A stretch of 64,000 nt of DNA from Deltaproteobacteria bacterium (GTDB taxonomy: Bacteria; Desulfobacterota; Desulfobacteria; Desulfobacterales; ETH-SRB1): NCBI GenBank assembly GCA_030272815.1, contig JAJSZT010000002.1:1-64000 (forward strand). Direction: 5' to 3'. The notes under the pieces were generated by a model. That model worked only from the letters and a program-made list of their open reading frames with translations. It was not told where the DNA came from and did not search any database. Below are positions 8,120 through 17,890 of this stretch, piece by piece. Numbering within the stretch: the stretch's first letter is position 1; each line of letters begins with the position of its first letter. A program made the position numbers and the translations under genes.

Positions 8120-8304
8120 GTAACCGTTCACGGCTTTGAGACTTGAAATTGGAAAGTAGAAATTGGGGAGAGATAAAACGAGTTTACGAGTTGGATGTCT
8201 ATAAACTGGCAGAAGAGTTATCAGATATGGTCTGGCGTGACTTTGATAAAAAGCATGAAGGCCAAATTTCCAATTTCCAATTTCAATGTTCCGTGAACGC
8301 TTAC
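8120..8304. mobile_element. GTTCACGG-ended element with four-helix-bundle gene remnant (copy A, 185 bp)
   Basis: It begins GTAACCGTTCACGG and ends CCGTGAACGCTTAC, and these ends are complementary. Just inside, TTGAAATTGGAAAG is mirrored by CCAATTTCCAATTTC. Between them lies the first part of a four-helix-bundle (23S rRNA intervening-sequence protein type) reading frame: VYELDVYKLAEELSDMVW followed by RDFDKK. It is fused directly to the AAAGCATGA that ends the same gene in copy C. The gene is therefore internally deleted. No transposase is present. Confidence 0.8.
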
Positions 8305-8330
8305 TGTCAAGAGAATGAAGATTTAACTTT

Positions 8331-9668
8331 TTAATCAGAATTTAATAATTTTTTTACCAGCGACAATGCTTCCTGTCTGGTATTTATCTGATTTGAAAGC
8401 CTTGCTTCTTCAACTTTGGATATAATTTTTTTGAATAATGGAGAAGGAGACAAGCCGAATTCATTAATTAAATCATTGCCTGTAATAAGAGCGGGCATTT
8501 TTTTTCTTTGCATAAACTCTGAAAAATATTTGAGGATCATATTTTTCGCAAATTCTATAAATTCCTCTTTGCCTTTATCCCCCTTCCCCTTCATATCTGC
8601 AATGCTGTGAAGCAAAAGACAGGGTGTATTGTCACCGCACTTTATAAAAAAGCGGGTTATTCCTTTATTGGTCAATGTGCCTTTGCTCTTTGCGATAAAA
8701 AGGTGCAATGGGTTGACATGATTGCGGATAATGAAATCAATGAAATATTTTTCTTTTGTTGATAATTTTAGCCTGGAGCTTATTTTTTTAGTTATTTCAG
8801 CGCCTTTTTTGCTGTGACCGTAGAAACGGACATTCCCCTCGTTATCAACTTTTTTTACCAAAGGTTTGCCTGTATCATGAAGCAGAATGGCAAATTTAAG
8901 GAGAGATGCTGTATTTTCATTTATACTGTGGGTGATTTTGTTATTAAGAATATTTTCAAGATGATAAAATGCCTTCATTGTGTGTTCAAAAACATCATAT
9001 TGATGGAATCTGTTCTGAATGCATCCTTTTAATTTGCCAAGTTCAGGAAAAATGGCAAATAAAAGTCCGGTATCAGCCATTTGAGAAATAAAATGATGTG
9101 ATTCAGGCGCTTGCAGTATCCTTAAAAATTCCGACCTGATGCGTTCGCCGGCAGAATTTTTTATAAGCTTTGCATTTTTTCTTATCGCAGAGACCGTATT
9201 TTTTTCGATTTCAAAATTCAGTGATGCGCCTATCCTGTAAGCCCTGATAAGACGGACAGGGTCTTTCTCAAATGCTGTATCTGAAACCATGCGAATTTTT
9301 TTGTCTGCAAGGTCCTTCATGCCGCCAGTACAGTCAATAATCTTTCCCGATGACAAAGAATAGGCCATGGCATTGATCGTAAAATCTCTTTTGAGAAGGT
9401 CATCTTCAATAGTGTTCCCATTGGCCGAAGATATATCAAAGATTTTATTATCGGAAATTACCCGGATTATATTGTGATCCTTCTTACCTAACTCAATGAT
9501 GTGATCTGATTTTTTTACAGCTATTTTTTTTGCAAATTCTTCTGGATTTCCAAAAACAGCGATGTCATAATCAAAAGGAAATCTTCCAAGAATTATATCC
9601 CTTATTGAACCACCGACAATATATGCGCCTTTAATTTTCGGTATAATTTTTATATCTAATTTGTTCAT
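8331..9668 (-). CDS. cca: CCA tRNA nucleotidyltransferase / poly(A) polymerase family with HD domain
   Basis: Class II nucleotidyltransferase that adds or repairs the 3' CCA of tRNAs. GAYIVGGSIRD at residues 15-24 and DYD at 33-35 form the catalytic head with its metal-binding aspartates. KRDFTINAMAY, DPVRLIRAYR and ERIRSEFLRI are the next conserved blocks. A C-terminal HD phosphohydrolase part has HDTGKP, with further metal-site residues around RNHVNPLHL. With start ATG 9668 it is 445 residues. An upstream ATG at 9701 would overlap the divergent coaE start by 6 bp. I prefer 9668, but neither start has a convincing ribosome site. Whether it does full CCA addition or only part of it cannot be decided from motifs alone. 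Confidence 0.85.
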   Translation of the reverse strand: MNKLDIKIIPKIKGAYIVGGSIRDIILGRFPFDYDIAVFGNPEEFAKKIAVKKSDHIIELGKKDHNIIRVISDNKIFDISSANGNTIEDDLLKRDFTINAMAYSLSSGKIIDCTGGMKDLADKKIRMVSDTAFEKDPVRLIRAYRIGASLNFEIEKNTVSAIRKNAKLIKNSAGERIRSEFLRILQAPESHHFISQMADTGLLFAIFPELGKLKGCIQNRFHQYDVFEHTMKAFYHLENILNNKITHSINENTASLLKFAILLHDTGKPLVKKVDNEGNVRFYGHSKKGAEITKKISSRLKLSTKEKYFIDFIIRNHVNPLHLFIAKSKGTLTNKGITRFFIKCGDNTPCLLLHSIADMKGKGDKGKEEFIEFAKNMILKYFSEFMQRKKMPALITGNDLINEFGLSPSPLFKKIISKVEEARLSNQINTRQEALSLVKKLLNSD

Positions 9669-9695
9669 GGTTATAACAATATATTCATATATTTT

Positions 9696-10337
9696 ATGCA
9701 AGATTATAAAAAGAAGACAATAAAGGTCGCGGTTACAGGCAATGCTGGTTCTGGCAAGACTTCTGTCTGTAATATTTTAAAAAAAATGGGCGCGCAAGTA
9801 GTTTTTTCCGATGTTATTGCAAGGGAAGTTGTTTCTCCGGGCACCCCTGCCTATAAAAATATAATTAATTTCTTTGGAAAAGGGGTGTTGAAAGAAAACG
9901 GCTTTCTGAATCGTAAAATGCTGAGAAGCATTATTGCAAATGACGATTCTGCACGTAAAACGCTGGAGAAAATTGTACATCCTGAAATAATAAAGTTTAT
10001 TCAGTTAAAAATGAATAAGGCGGAAAAAGATGTTAAAAGATTTGTTTTTGTAGAAATACCTCTTCTTTTTGAACTTTGCTTGGAATACCTGTTCGATTTG
10101 GTCATAACGGTTAGCGCCGACTATGAATTGCGGATTGAAAGGCTGATGTGCCGGGATAAAGTTTCACGCTATGATGCGGAATCCCTTTTCAGCTTACAGA
10201 TGCCTGAAGAAGAAAAGATTAAACGGGCTGAATTGGTTATAAAAAATAACGGTTCAATCGAACAGTTGATAAAATCAGTTGAAGTTTTATATAGTGAACT
10301 AATAAGAAAATACGAAAAAAGTATTGAAAGTGCTTGA
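9696..10337 (+). CDS. coaE: Dephospho-CoA kinase
   Basis: Final step of coenzyme A synthesis: ATP-dependent phosphorylation of the 3'-OH of dephospho-CoA. The P-loop GNAGSGKTS is at residues 15-23. FSDVIAREVV, IVHPEI and EIPLLFE are family blocks, and RLMCRDKVSRYDAE is the LID-like region. The length of 213 is typical. It is transcribed divergently from cca, with the start regions nearly touching. Its stop overlaps a good promoter-like TTGACA at 10334. Confidence 0.92.
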   Translation: MQDYKKKTIKVAVTGNAGSGKTSVCNILKKMGAQVVFSDVIAREVVSPGTPAYKNIINFFGKGVLKENGFLNRKMLRSIIANDDSARKTLEKIVHPEIIKFIQLKMNKAEKDVKRFVFVEIPLLFELCLEYLFDLVITVSADYELRIERLMCRDKVSRYDAESLFSLQMPEEEKIKRAELVIKNNGSIEQLIKSVEVLYSELIRKYEKSIESA

Positions 10338-10362
10338 CAAACAAGAAATCGTAAGTTATTTT
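10334..10362 (+). promoter_or_regulatory. Sigma-70-type promoter candidate, long rho leader
   Basis: TTGACA (10334-10339), 17 bp, TATTTT (10357-10362). The predicted transcript start near 10369 lies about 490 nt before the rho ATG. The -35 box overlaps the coaE stop codon region. Within the leader is the repeat at 10461-10648. I see no known riboswitch in 10650-10860. Confidence 0.5.
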
Positions 10363-10460
10363 TTAATTTATTTAAGGCAGTAAGCCCACCTATTGGAGAG
10401 AATACCTTTTAAATTCTTCTGAATTAAAAAATCACTAAACTAAACAATTATATTCCTCCA

Positions 10461-10648
10461 TAATAGAGCCCTTTGAAAAATATTCAATTTTGTTCAAGAC
10501 AAAAATTTTAAATGCAGGAATACATTGAGTATTTCGAGGTTTAAAATTTGAGCCTGACGCCGGCACTTTAGTGACACGTAGTGAAGCGAAAGCGCTAACC
10601 TTTAGCGCTAATTGGGCAAAAGGGGGCGTTTTGCAAAGGTCTCTAATA
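10461..10648. repeat. Palindromic element family 'GAGACCTTTGAAAAA', copy 1
   Basis: The left end TAATAGAGCCCTTTGAAAAA is mirrored by the right end TTTTGCAAAGGTCTCTAATA. The interior contains AATACATTGAGTATTTCGAG, shared with the copy at 45031-45174. Short minus-strand frames that cross it are only repeat sequence. It lies in the untranslated leader of rho. Confidence 0.75.
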
Positions 10649-10860
10649 ACCAACGGGGAACCAGTCTATTAGTTACTGTATTAGCAAGCAACCCATCCGG
10701 AATTAGCTTTTGCCGTTTCACTCATTCCGCCATCGAAGATAAAATAAAGTGAGGCGTGCATGAAATCCGTTTTAAAGACTTAATTGGGTGACGAAGTCTG
10801 AATGCTGTGAGAAATACGGATTATTGGGTTTATAAGAATTAAGTAAAGGGGTAAATTTTA

Positions 10861-12108
10861 ATGAACATAGTTGAATTAAAAGACAAGAAAATAAGTGAAC
10901 TGACAGATATGGCAAAGAGTTTTAATATTGATGGTGCCGCCGGAATGCGAAGGCAGGATCTTGTTTTTGCCCTTCTGCAGGCCCAGATTGAAAAGGATGG
11001 TTTAATATTCGGCGAAGGAACACTTGAGATATTGCCTGACGGATTTGGGTTCTTGAGATCGCCTAATTCCAATTATCTTCCCGGCCCTGATGACATTTAT
11101 GTTTCTCCGTCACAGATACGTCGTTTCAATTTGCGGACAGGAGATACTGTGTCGGGGCAGATCCGACGGCCAAAGGAGTCTGAACGGTATTTTGCGCTTT
11201 TGAAAGTTGAGGCTGTAAACTATGAAGATCCTGAAGTGGCCAGGGAAAAGATCCTTTTTGATAATCTGACCGCGCTTTATCCTGACAGAAAAATAAACCT
11301 TGAAACTTCTTCCGATAATTACTCCACACGAATAATGGATCTTATAATTCCTATTGGTTTTGGCCAGAGGGGACTGATCGTTTCACCTCCCAGATCAGGA
11401 AAGACGATGCTTTTGCAGAATATTGCCAACAGCGTTATTGCCAGCCATAAAGATATTATTCCTTTTGTTCTTCTGATTGATGAACGCCCTGAAGAGGTTA
11501 CGGATATGGAGCGGTCAGTTAATGCGGAAGTTATAAGCTCAACTTTTGATGAACCTGCTGAAAGACATGTTCAGGTCGCCGAAATGGTGATCGAAAAGGC
11601 AAAAAGGCTGGTGGAGCACAAAAAGGATGTTATTATTCTGCTGGATAGCATAACAAGACTTGCGCGTGCCTATAATTCTGTTATGCCGCCGAGCGGAAAG
11701 ATTCTTTCCGGTGGAGTTGATTCAAATGCTCTCCAGCGGCCGAAACGTTTTTTTGGCGCGGCCAGAAATATTGAAGAAGGTGGAAGCCTTACTATTATAG
11801 CAACTGCTCTGGTTGATACGGGAAGCCGGATGGATGAAGTTATTTTTGAGGAATTCAAGGGTACGGGCAATATGGAAATTCAATTAGATAGAAGACTTTC
11901 TGATAAAAGATTATTCCCTGCGATTGATATAAAGAAATCAGGTACCCGTAAAGAAGAGTTGCTGCTGGATGAAGAAACTCTTACCCGTGTCTGGATATTA
12001 AGAAAACTCCTTTCCTCATTAAATCCTTCAGACAGTATGGAATTTTTACTTGAAAAAATGAGCGGAACAAAAGATAATAAAAGTTTCTTAAATTCAATGA
12101 ATTCATAA
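10861..12108 (+). CDS. rho: Transcription termination factor Rho
   Basis: Hexameric RNA-dependent ATPase that ends transcription. Its 415 residues match the normal bacterial length. The N-terminal Rho-N region (residues 1-45) is followed by a cold-shock-like RNA-binding fold with DGFGFLRS near residue 60. SPPRSGKT near residue 178 is the P-loop, [13 protein letters not shown] follows, and the Q-loop/R-loop regions include [12 protein letters not shown] and the KRFFGAARN block. The AAAGGGG ribosome site lies 8-10 bp before ATG 10861. Confidence 0.97.
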   Translation: MNIVELKDKKISELTDMAKSFNIDGAAGMRRQDLVFALLQAQIEKDGLIFGEGTLEILPDGFGFLRSPNSNYLPGPDDIYVSPSQIRRFNLRTGDTVSGQIRRPKESERYFALLKVEAVNYEDPEVAREKILFDNLTALYPDRKINLETSSDNYSTRIMDLIIPIGFGQRGLIVSPPRSGKTMLLQNIANSVIASHKDIIPFVLLIDERPEEVTDMERSVNAEVISSTFDEPAERHVQVAEMVIEKAKRLVEHKKDVIILLDSITRLARAYNSVMPPSGKILSGGVDSNALQRPKRFFGAARNIEEGGSLTIIATALVDTGSRMDEVIFEEFKGTGNMEIQLDRRLSDKRLFPAIDIKKSGTRKEELLLDEETLTRVWILRKLLSSLNPSDSMEFLLEKMSGTKDNKSFLNSMNS

Positions 12109-12116
12109 TAAGCATA

Positions 12117-12241
12117 CATAGATTTTCAGATAATTAATTTCACAAGGCTAGAAGGAGAAATCCGAGTAAGTCGTACTGAGTTGTACGTCGTCGAGGATTT
12201 CGACTGATAACGCAGTGAAATTATTTATCTGGAAATCTATA
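12117..12241. repeat. Palindromic element family 'TATAGACTTTCAGATAA', copy 1 (reverse orientation)
   Basis: A 125-bp element with ends TAGATTTTCAGATAATTAAT and its near-complement at 12220-12241. It is related in reverse orientation to the copies at 14954-15059 and 46337-46442, with about 18 extra internal bases. It fills the rho-rpmE gap, and its right end touches the rpmE ribosome site (AAGGGGG at 12241-12247). Confidence 0.85.
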
Positions 12242-12253
12242 AGGGGGTATAAA

Positions 12254-12460
12254 ATGAAAGCTGACATACATCCTAAGTACTCTAATACTACTATTAAGTG
12301 TGCATGTGGAAATGTGATGGAAATCGGTTCAACAAAATCAAATATACGAATTGAGATCTGCTCAAAATGCCATCCATTTTTTACAGGTAAGCAGAAACTC
12401 ATTGACACAGCCGGTAGAATTGAACGTTTCCGCAAAAAATATGAAAAATTTCAGAAGTAA
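12254..12460 (+). CDS. rpmE: 50S ribosomal protein bL31 (zinc-binding type)
   Basis: 68 residues from ATG 12254, which follows an AAGGGGG ribosome site. The cysteines of CACGN and [10 protein letters not shown] make the CxC...CxxC zinc-ribbon of the C+ form of bL31, so no zinc-free paralogue is implied here. An in-frame ATG at 12215 lies inside the palindromic element and lacks a ribosome site. It is placed between rho and prfA, as in many bacteria. Confidence 0.95.
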   Translation: MKADIHPKYSNTTIKCACGNVMEIGSTKSNIRIEICSKCHPFFTGKQKLIDTAGRIERFRKKYEKFQK

Positions 12461-12474
12461 CTTAAACATAAGGA

Positions 12475-12550
12475 ACGGTTCACAGTTGTCGGTTCACGGT
12501 TCACGGTTTTCTTTTTTGAGTAACCGTGAACTGTGAACTGTAAACCGTAC
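12475..12550. repeat. Short GTTCACGG palindrome (E)
   Basis: GGTTCACAGTTGTCGGTTCA and following GGTTCACGGTT units are mirrored by TAACCGTGAACTGTGAACTG, so the stretch can form a long hairpin with a T-rich loop. It lies 15 bp after rpmE and could also act as its terminator. Confidence 0.7.
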
Positions 12551-12651
12551 AATTTTAGTAACAGTTCAACCACTAAGGCACAAAGTCTATAATGTCTGTA
12601 AATAGTCGAGTAGTCAACCACTCGACCAATATCAATAGGTAAGTATTATTT

Positions 12652-13737
12652 ATGTTTAATAAGCTAAAAGGGGTTGAAAACCGCTTTTTAGAATTGGAAG
12701 AATTATTGGGTAATCCCAAGATAATTCAGGATCGGGACTTATACCAGAAGTATAGCCAGGAACATGCTGAACTTAACAAGATTGTATCAGTTTACAGGAA
12801 TTACAAACAGATAATAGAAGATCTTGAGGACAGCAACGAATTGCTGAAGGATGCTGACCCTGAAATAAAAAATTTAGCCCGGGAAGAAGTTAACTCATTA
12901 AGTACTGAAAGGGAGAAGCTGGAAGAAGAGCTTAAAAAGCTACTTATTCCCAAGGATCCGCTCGATGAAAAAAATGTATTAATTGAAATAAGAGCCGGGA
13001 CAGGAGGAGAGGAGGCAAGCCTGTTTGCAAATGATCTGTTCAGAATGTACAGTAGATATGCTGAAAACAGATCCTGGAAGGTTGAGATCATGAATCATCA
13101 TACAACAAGCGTAGGTGGTTTAAAAGAGATTGTAGCGATGATCCATGGTAAAGGAGCATATAACCGCTTTAAATATGAGAGCGGTACTCATCGTGTTCAG
13201 CGTGTTCCTGCAACTGAAACTCAAGGAAGAATACACACCTCTGCGATTACAGTGGCGGTTTTGCCTGAAGCGGAAGAGGTTGAAGTCCATATCGATCCAA
13301 ATGAAATTAAAGTTGATGTATATCGTTCAAGCGGACCAGGAGGTCAATCTGTAAATACTACCGATTCAGCCGTGCGAATTACTCATCTGCCAACAGGCCT
13401 TGTTGTTACTTGCCAGGATGAAAAGTCACAACTGAAAAACAAAAACAGGGCCATGAAGGTTTTGCGCGCCCGTCTTCTTGACAGTAAGATCAGAGAACAA
13501 AATGAAAAGAGGTCGGAAGAACGGAAAAGCCAGATAGGAAGCGGGGATAGAAGTGAAAGGATAAGAACATATAACTTTCCACAGGGCAGGGTTACAGACC
13601 ATAGGATCGGACTTACCCTTTATAAACTGGAAAGTATTATGCAGGGGGATATAGATGATATAATAGACCAGCTTACAACATTTTATCAAACTCAGGCTTT
13701 ACAGAATGCAAAATCAGTCGAACTCAGAGTTTCCTGA
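12652..13737 (+). CDS. prfA: Peptide chain release factor 1
   Basis: Decodes UAA and UAG stops on the ribosome. The stop-recognition motif is the PAT of [14 protein letters not shown], which separates RF1 from RF2 (SPF). The catalytic GGQ is at residues 230-232 in [10 protein letters not shown]. Its glutamine is the target of PrmC, encoded by the next gene. Length 361 is standard. The prmC gene overlaps its last 32 bases. Confidence 0.97.
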   Translation: MFNKLKGVENRFLELEELLGNPKIIQDRDLYQKYSQEHAELNKIVSVYRNYKQIIEDLEDSNELLKDADPEIKNLAREEVNSLSTEREKLEEELKKLLIPKDPLDEKNVLIEIRAGTGGEEASLFANDLFRMYSRYAENRSWKVEIMNHHTTSVGGLKEIVAMIHGKGAYNRFKYESGTHRVQRVPATETQGRIHTSAITVAVLPEAEEVEVHIDPNEIKVDVYRSSGPGGQSVNTTDSAVRITHLPTGLVVTCQDEKSQLKNKNRAMKVLRARLLDSKIREQNEKRSEERKSQIGSGDRSERIRTYNFPQGRVTDHRIGLTLYKLESIMQGDIDDIIDQLTTFYQTQALQNAKSVELRVS

Positions 13738-14620
13738 ATGGACAATAATTAAACTCCTCGAATGGACTACTTCGTATTTTAAATCCCACAACATTGACAG
13801 TCCAAGATCAACATCTGAAATACTTCTGGCGCATACATTAGGCTTTAAAAGGATAGATTTGTATTTGCGCTATGATCAGCCGCTTACTGTCGATGAACTT
13901 TTGCTGTTCAAAACATATATAAAAAGGAGGATTAAGAGGGAACCTGTTGCATATATCGTGGGCACCAGGGAATTTTGGTCCATGGATCTAACTGTGACAA
14001 AGGATGTACTGATTCCACGCCCTGAGACAGAATGTCTTGTTGAGTCAGCGCTTTCACTTTCGGAATTGGGTCCTGGGCCAAAGCGTATTTTAGAGCTTGG
14101 TACAGGTTCCGGCGCAATAACCCTGGCGCTTGCATCTGAAAGGCCGGAGTATATCTATTTTGCATCTGATAGTTCAGATGAAGCTGTTAAACTGGCATTT
14201 ATGAATGCAAAGCTCCATCATCTTGATGAAAAAATAAATTTTTTTGCCGGGGATTGGCTTGAGCCGTTAAAAAATACCGGGAACCTATTTGACATGATTA
14301 TATCCAACCCTCCTTATATCAGGACGCTGTCCATACCTGACCTTCAGCCTGAGATATACAGATATGAGCCCATTAGGGCTCTTGACGGGGGTAAAGCCGG
14401 CCTGGACTCAATTAAAAAAATTATCTTTGAGGCTCATGCCTTCCTTGTACAAAAGGGAATACTTTTGCTGGAGATAGGACATGATCAAAAAGATCAGATC
14501 AAAAAAATTATAGATGATTGTGGGAATTATGAAAATGTTGTCTTTAAAAAAGACTACAGTGCTCACTATAGGATGGTTTGTATGCTGAAGGTGGAAGGTG
14601 GAGATGTTACGAAGTTTTAA
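13706..14620 (+). CDS. prmC: Release-factor glutamine methyltransferase
   Basis: S-adenosylmethionine-dependent methylation of the GGQ glutamine of release factors. [15 protein letters not shown] is the cofactor motif and NPPY at residues 201-204 is the catalytic motif for amide methylation. IPRPETECL is the family's DIPRPxTE block. The gene is 304 residues and overlaps prfA by 32 bp, so translation is probably coupled. The last codons ([10 protein letters not shown]) extend past the usual family end into a GGTGGAAGGTGG-type repeat that also forms the tail of the M48 gene at 57187. Confidence 0.95.
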   Translation: MQNQSNSEFPEWTIIKLLEWTTSYFKSHNIDSPRSTSEILLAHTLGFKRIDLYLRYDQPLTVDELLLFKTYIKRRIKREPVAYIVGTREFWSMDLTVTKDVLIPRPETECLVESALSLSELGPGPKRILELGTGSGAITLALASERPEYIYFASDSSDEAVKLAFMNAKLHHLDEKINFFAGDWLEPLKNTGNLFDMIISNPPYIRTLSIPDLQPEIYRYEPIRALDGGKAGLDSIKKIIFEAHAFLVQKGILLLEIGHDQKDQIKKIIDDCGNYENVVFKKDYSAHYRMVCMLKVEGGDVTKF

Positions 14621-14678
14621 ATAAAAAACTATTGCAGAGCATTATAATATTTGTTAATTAAAATAGGTTTGTATATAT

Positions 14679-14785
14679 GTAGCCGTTCACGGCTTGAAAC
14701 TTGAAATTGGAAAGAACAGTACAAAAGCATGAAGACCAAATTTCCAATTTCTATTTTCTAATTTTAACGTTCCGTGAACGCTTAC
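14679..14785. mobile_element. GTTCACGG-ended element (copy B, 107 bp, minimal form)
   Basis: Ends GTAGCCGTTCACGG and CCGTGAACGCTTAC with inner arms TTGAAATTGGAAAG and CCAATTTCTATTTTC. Only the last codons of the four-helix-bundle gene survive (CAGTACAAAAGCATGA). It lies in the 14621-15072 gap between prmC and rpsB together with two other repeats. Confidence 0.8.
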
Positions 14786-14800
14786 GCATATATCACACGC

Positions 14801-14862
14801 GTAACAGTTCACAGTTGTCGGTTTACAGTTTTATATTTTGATCAACTGTTAACCGTGAACGA
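14801..14862. repeat. Short GTTCACGG palindrome (F)
   Basis: GTAACAGTTCACAGTTGTCG and TTTACAGTT are mirrored by AACTGTTAACCGTGAAC. It has the same motif vocabulary as the larger GTTCACGG elements but no gene remnant. Confidence 0.65.
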
Positions 14863-14953
14863 TTAGTCACACGTCTTTGGACCTTTTCCCCGGTGCTTTC
14901 ATTGAAAGTCGGGAACAGGGATGATGAAGGCGAAAGAATAACCATTTAAGATT

Positions 14954-15059
14954 TATAGACTTTCAGATAAATAATTTCACTGTGTTATCAGTCGTCGACG
15001 TATAACTAATACGCTTTCCTCCTTCTGGCCTTGTGAAATTAATTATCTGAAAGTCTATA
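14954..15059. repeat. Palindromic element family 'TATAGACTTTCAGATAA', copy 2 (106 bp)
   Basis: The left end TATAGACTTTCAGATAAATA is mirrored by TAATTATCTGAAAGTCTATA, giving about 27-bp inverted ends. I see one difference from the copy at 46337-46442 over 106 bp. Its right end is 13 bp from the rpsB ATG, so it forms part of the rpsB leader. Confidence 0.9.
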
Positions 15060-15072
15060 GAAGGGAAAAACT

Positions 15073-15987
15073 ATGTCTTATATTACAATGAAGGAACTCC
15101 TTGAGGCAGGAGTACATTTCGGTCATCAGACAAAGCGCTGGAATCCCAAGATGAAACCTTTTATCTTTGGGGCAAGGAACGGTATCTATATCATAGATCT
15201 TCAGAAAACCGTTCGTATGTTTAAAAATGTATATGACTTTATAGTCGATTTGGTTGCAAATGACGAGTCAATCCTTTTTGTAGGAACCAAAAAGCAGGCG
15301 CGCGAATCTATTTATGAAGAGGCCAATAGATGCGAGATGTTCTATGTCCACAACAGATGGCTTGGCGGAATGCTTACAAATTTTCAGACAATAAAACAGA
15401 GTATCGACCGCCTTAATCATCTCAATAATATAATAAATGATGGATCAATTAACCTTTTCCCCAAAAAAGAGAGATTGAAACTTCAAAAGTCCCGGGTAAA
15501 ACTTGACGACGTTCTTGGCGGAATCCGTTCCATGAATAAGCTTCCCGGTGCTATATTTGTTGTTGATCCCAAAAACGAGGCAATTGCTGTTCGTGAGGGA
15601 AAACGGCTGAAGATTCCAATTATTGCTATTGTTGACACCAATTGTGATCCAGAGGAAATAGATTATATTATACCGGGCAATGATGATGCTATTCGGGCGA
15701 TAAGACTGATTTCATCCAGAATTGCCGAAGCTTGTATTGAGGGAAAACAGCGCTTGTTGGAAAAACAGCAGGCTGAGGCCGATAAGGAGATAGAGGATAA
15801 AGCCGAAGGTTTACCAGTAGATTCAGAGTTAAAACCCGGTGAAAGAAAGGTTATTGCAGACGGTTCTAAGGGACCTGTCGTCGAGATAATCAGAAAAACA
15901 GCTCCCATAGCTTCTTCAGAAACCTCAGATGATAATGAAAGCGAAGAATCAGGAGAAACTACTGAAGCAAAGGATATAGGAGAATAA
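15073..15987 (+). CDS. rpsB: 30S ribosomal protein uS2
   Basis: [20 protein letters not shown] at the start and [20 protein letters not shown] are family signatures. At 304 residues it is about 60 longer than the E. coli protein. The excess is a Glu-rich C-terminal tail from about residue 235. The gene starts the classic rpsB-tsf-pyrH-frr unit. The ribosome site is AGAAGGGAAA, immediately after the palindromic element. No rpsB-type leader structure of known kind is evident. Confidence 0.96.
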   Translation: MSYITMKELLEAGVHFGHQTKRWNPKMKPFIFGARNGIYIIDLQKTVRMFKNVYDFIVDLVANDESILFVGTKKQARESIYEEANRCEMFYVHNRWLGGMLTNFQTIKQSIDRLNHLNNIINDGSINLFPKKERLKLQKSRVKLDDVLGGIRSMNKLPGAIFVVDPKNEAIAVREGKRLKIPIIAIVDTNCDPEEIDYIIPGNDDAIRAIRLISSRIAEACIEGKQRLLEKQQAEADKEIEDKAEGLPVDSELKPGERKVIADGSKGPVVEIIRKTAPIASSETSDDNESEESGETTEAKDIGE

Positions 15988-15989
15988 TA

Positions 15990-16589
15990 ATGACGACAAT
16001 AAGTGCTACAATGGTTAAACAGCTCCGTGAAAAGACCGGAGTCGGAATAATGGATTGTAAAGAAGCGCTTTCACAAAGCAATGGCGATATAGATAACGCA
16101 GTCGATTTTTTAAGGAAAAAAGGGTTGGCAACAGCGCAGAAGAGGGCCGGGAGGTCTATGAGCGAAGGATTAATCCAACCTTATATCCATATGGGCGGCA
16201 AGCTGGGAGTGCTGGTTGAGATAAACTGCGAGACCGACTTTGTTGCAAAGAATGATGACTTTAAAGAATTTGCTAAAAATATAGCTATGCATATAGCGGC
16301 AACCAATCCTGTTGGAATCGCATCCGATGATGTGCCGGAGGAAGTCATAAATAAAGAAAAGGAAATATATCGTGCCCAGGCCATTGAATTGGGTAAACCC
16401 GAAAACGTGATAGACAAAATAGTTGAGGGAAAACTAAACAAGTTTTATAAGGATAACTGCCTGTTGAATCAGGCATACGTGCGTAATCCGGATGTGAATA
16501 TATCGGATCTTTTAAATGATCTGATTGCAAAGATGGGCGAGAACATAACAATCAAACGTTTTGTAAGATTTCAGATAGGAGATTCTTAA
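15990..16589 (+). CDS. tsf: Elongation factor Ts
   Basis: Nucleotide-exchange factor for EF-Tu. The N-terminal UBA-like part has KQLREKTGVGIMDCKEAL, followed by AVDFLRKKGL and the EF-Tu-contacting EINCETDFVAKNDDF. The 199 residues fit the short form lacking part of the core or coiled-coil found in E. coli (283). It begins 3 bp after rpsB. Confidence 0.96.
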   Translation: MTTISATMVKQLREKTGVGIMDCKEALSQSNGDIDNAVDFLRKKGLATAQKRAGRSMSEGLIQPYIHMGGKLGVLVEINCETDFVAKNDDFKEFAKNIAMHIAATNPVGIASDDVPEEVINKEKEIYRAQAIELGKPENVIDKIVEGKLNKFYKDNCLLNQAYVRNPDVNISDLLNDLIAKMGENITIKRFVRFQIGDS

Positions 16590-16592
16590 GAC

Positions 16593-17309
16593 TTGACACT
16601 TCCTCGATACAACAGGGTTCTGTTAAAATTGAGCGGTGAAGCTCTTATGGGCGATCAGAGTTTTGGTATCAGCACGGAAGTTATAAAATATGTGGCTGAA
16701 GAGGTTCGCTCGATATTTGATTTAGGGGTTCAAATAGCTATTGTTGTCGGCGGCGGGAATATTTTCAGAGGGATTGCCGCCAGTTCATTGGGAATGGATA
16801 GAACTTCTGCTGACCATATGGGAATGCTGGCAACAGTGATCAACAGCCTCGCATTGCAGGACGCACTTGAAAAGAAAGGTGTTCAGACCCGCACTCAGTC
16901 TGCCATATCGATGCATGAGGTGGCTGAACCTTACATTCTGCGTAGAGCTATTCGTCATCTTGAAAAAGGACGTGTGGTTATTTTTGCGGCAGGTACTGGA
17001 AATCCCTATTTTACTACAGATACCGCTGCAGTTTTAAGAGGTCAGGAGATTCATGCTGAGATTTTGCTGAAAGCCACCAGGGTTACCGGCCTGTATGATT
17101 CAGATCCCCTTATCAATAAAGACGCTAAGTTCATTAAAAAAATCACCTATATAGAAGTGTTGGAAAGACAGCTCAAAGTCATGGATATGACAGCGATTTC
17201 TCTGGCTATGGAGAACCAGCTTTCTCTTGTAATTTTTGATATTAAAAACAAGGGAAATCTCAGAAAGATAATATGTGGAGAGGAAATCGGGACCAGGATA
17301 AACAATTGA
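16593..17309 (+). CDS. pyrH: Uridylate kinase
   Basis: Bacterial UMP kinase of the amino-acid-kinase fold: UMP + ATP to [16 protein letters not shown] starts the fold, [10 protein letters not shown] is the nucleotide-binding glycine loop, and [16 protein letters not shown] contacts UMP. The start is TTG at 16593, preceded by TAGGAG. The length of 238 is typical. It lies 3 bp after tsf. Confidence 0.95.
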   Translation: MTLPRYNRVLLKLSGEALMGDQSFGISTEVIKYVAEEVRSIFDLGVQIAIVVGGGNIFRGIAASSLGMDRTSADHMGMLATVINSLALQDALEKKGVQTRTQSAISMHEVAEPYILRRAIRHLEKGRVVIFAAGTGNPYFTTDTAAVLRGQEIHAEILLKATRVTGLYDSDPLINKDAKFIKKITYIEVLERQLKVMDMTAISLAMENQLSLVIFDIKNKGNLRKIICGEEIGTRINN

Positions 17310-17329
17310 TGACGAAAAGGTAAAATTAT

Positions 17330-17890
17330 ATGCTGGAATCCATATATAAAGAAACAAAAGAAAATATGGGCAAATCAATTGGCGCCCTTAAAAAGGACTT
17401 AAATAAAGTCAGGACTGGTCGTGCTTCTCTTTCTTTGCTTGATGGAATACTTGTTGATTATTATGGCACACTGACTCCCATTAACCAGATGGCCTCGCTC
17501 TCAGTTCCTGAAAGTCGCCTTATTATAATACAGCCCTGGGATGTTACTGTAATCAAGAATATTGAAAAGGCGATATTGAAATCCGATCTGGGCCTCACTC
17601 CTTCAAATGATGGTAAGATTATTCGCATATCCATTCCAGCGCTTACCGAAGAAAGACGTAAGGAACTTGTAAAAATCGTACGGAAAATATGCGAAGACTA
17701 CAAGGTAGCGATGCGTAATATCAGGCGTGATTCAAACGAACTGATCAAATCTTTAAAAAAGGATGGAGATATTTCAGAAGATGATGCTTTCAAAGCACAG
17801 GACCAGATCCAGAAGATAACGGATGAACGTATCAAGCTTATAAATGACGACATCTTTAAAGAAAAAGAGAAAGAGATCATTGAATTCTAG
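17330..17890 (+). CDS. frr: Ribosome recycling factor
   Basis: Splits post-termination ribosomes together with EF-G. 186 residues. KVRTGRASLSLLDGI and VDYYGTLTPINQMASLSVPE mark the family, and the C-terminal RRDSNELIK and DDAFKAQDQIQKITD blocks complete the helical bundle. It overlaps the uppS frame. Confidence 0.96.
   Translation: MLESIYKETKENMGKSIGALKKDLNKVRTGRASLSLLDGILVDYYGTLTPINQMASLSVPESRLIIIQPWDVTVIKNIEKAILKSDLGLTPSNDGKIIRISIPALTEERRKELVKIVRKICEDYKVAMRNIRRDSNELIKSLKKDGDISEDDAFKAQDQIQKITDERIKLINDDIFKEKEKEIIEF

Noticed and set aside
8143-8334. 63-codon frame
   Set aside because: It runs through the palindromic element and fuses its arms with four-helix-bundle leftovers; it is a product of the deletion, not a gene.
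8331-9668. HD domain as sign of an antiphage or signalling enzyme
   Set aside because: It is the normal C-terminal part of this CCA-transferase class, with a complete nucleotidyltransferase head.
10435-10653. 72-codon minus-strand frame upstream of rho
   Set aside because: It lies entirely in the GAGACCTTTGAAAAA repeat and its translation is repeat sequence.
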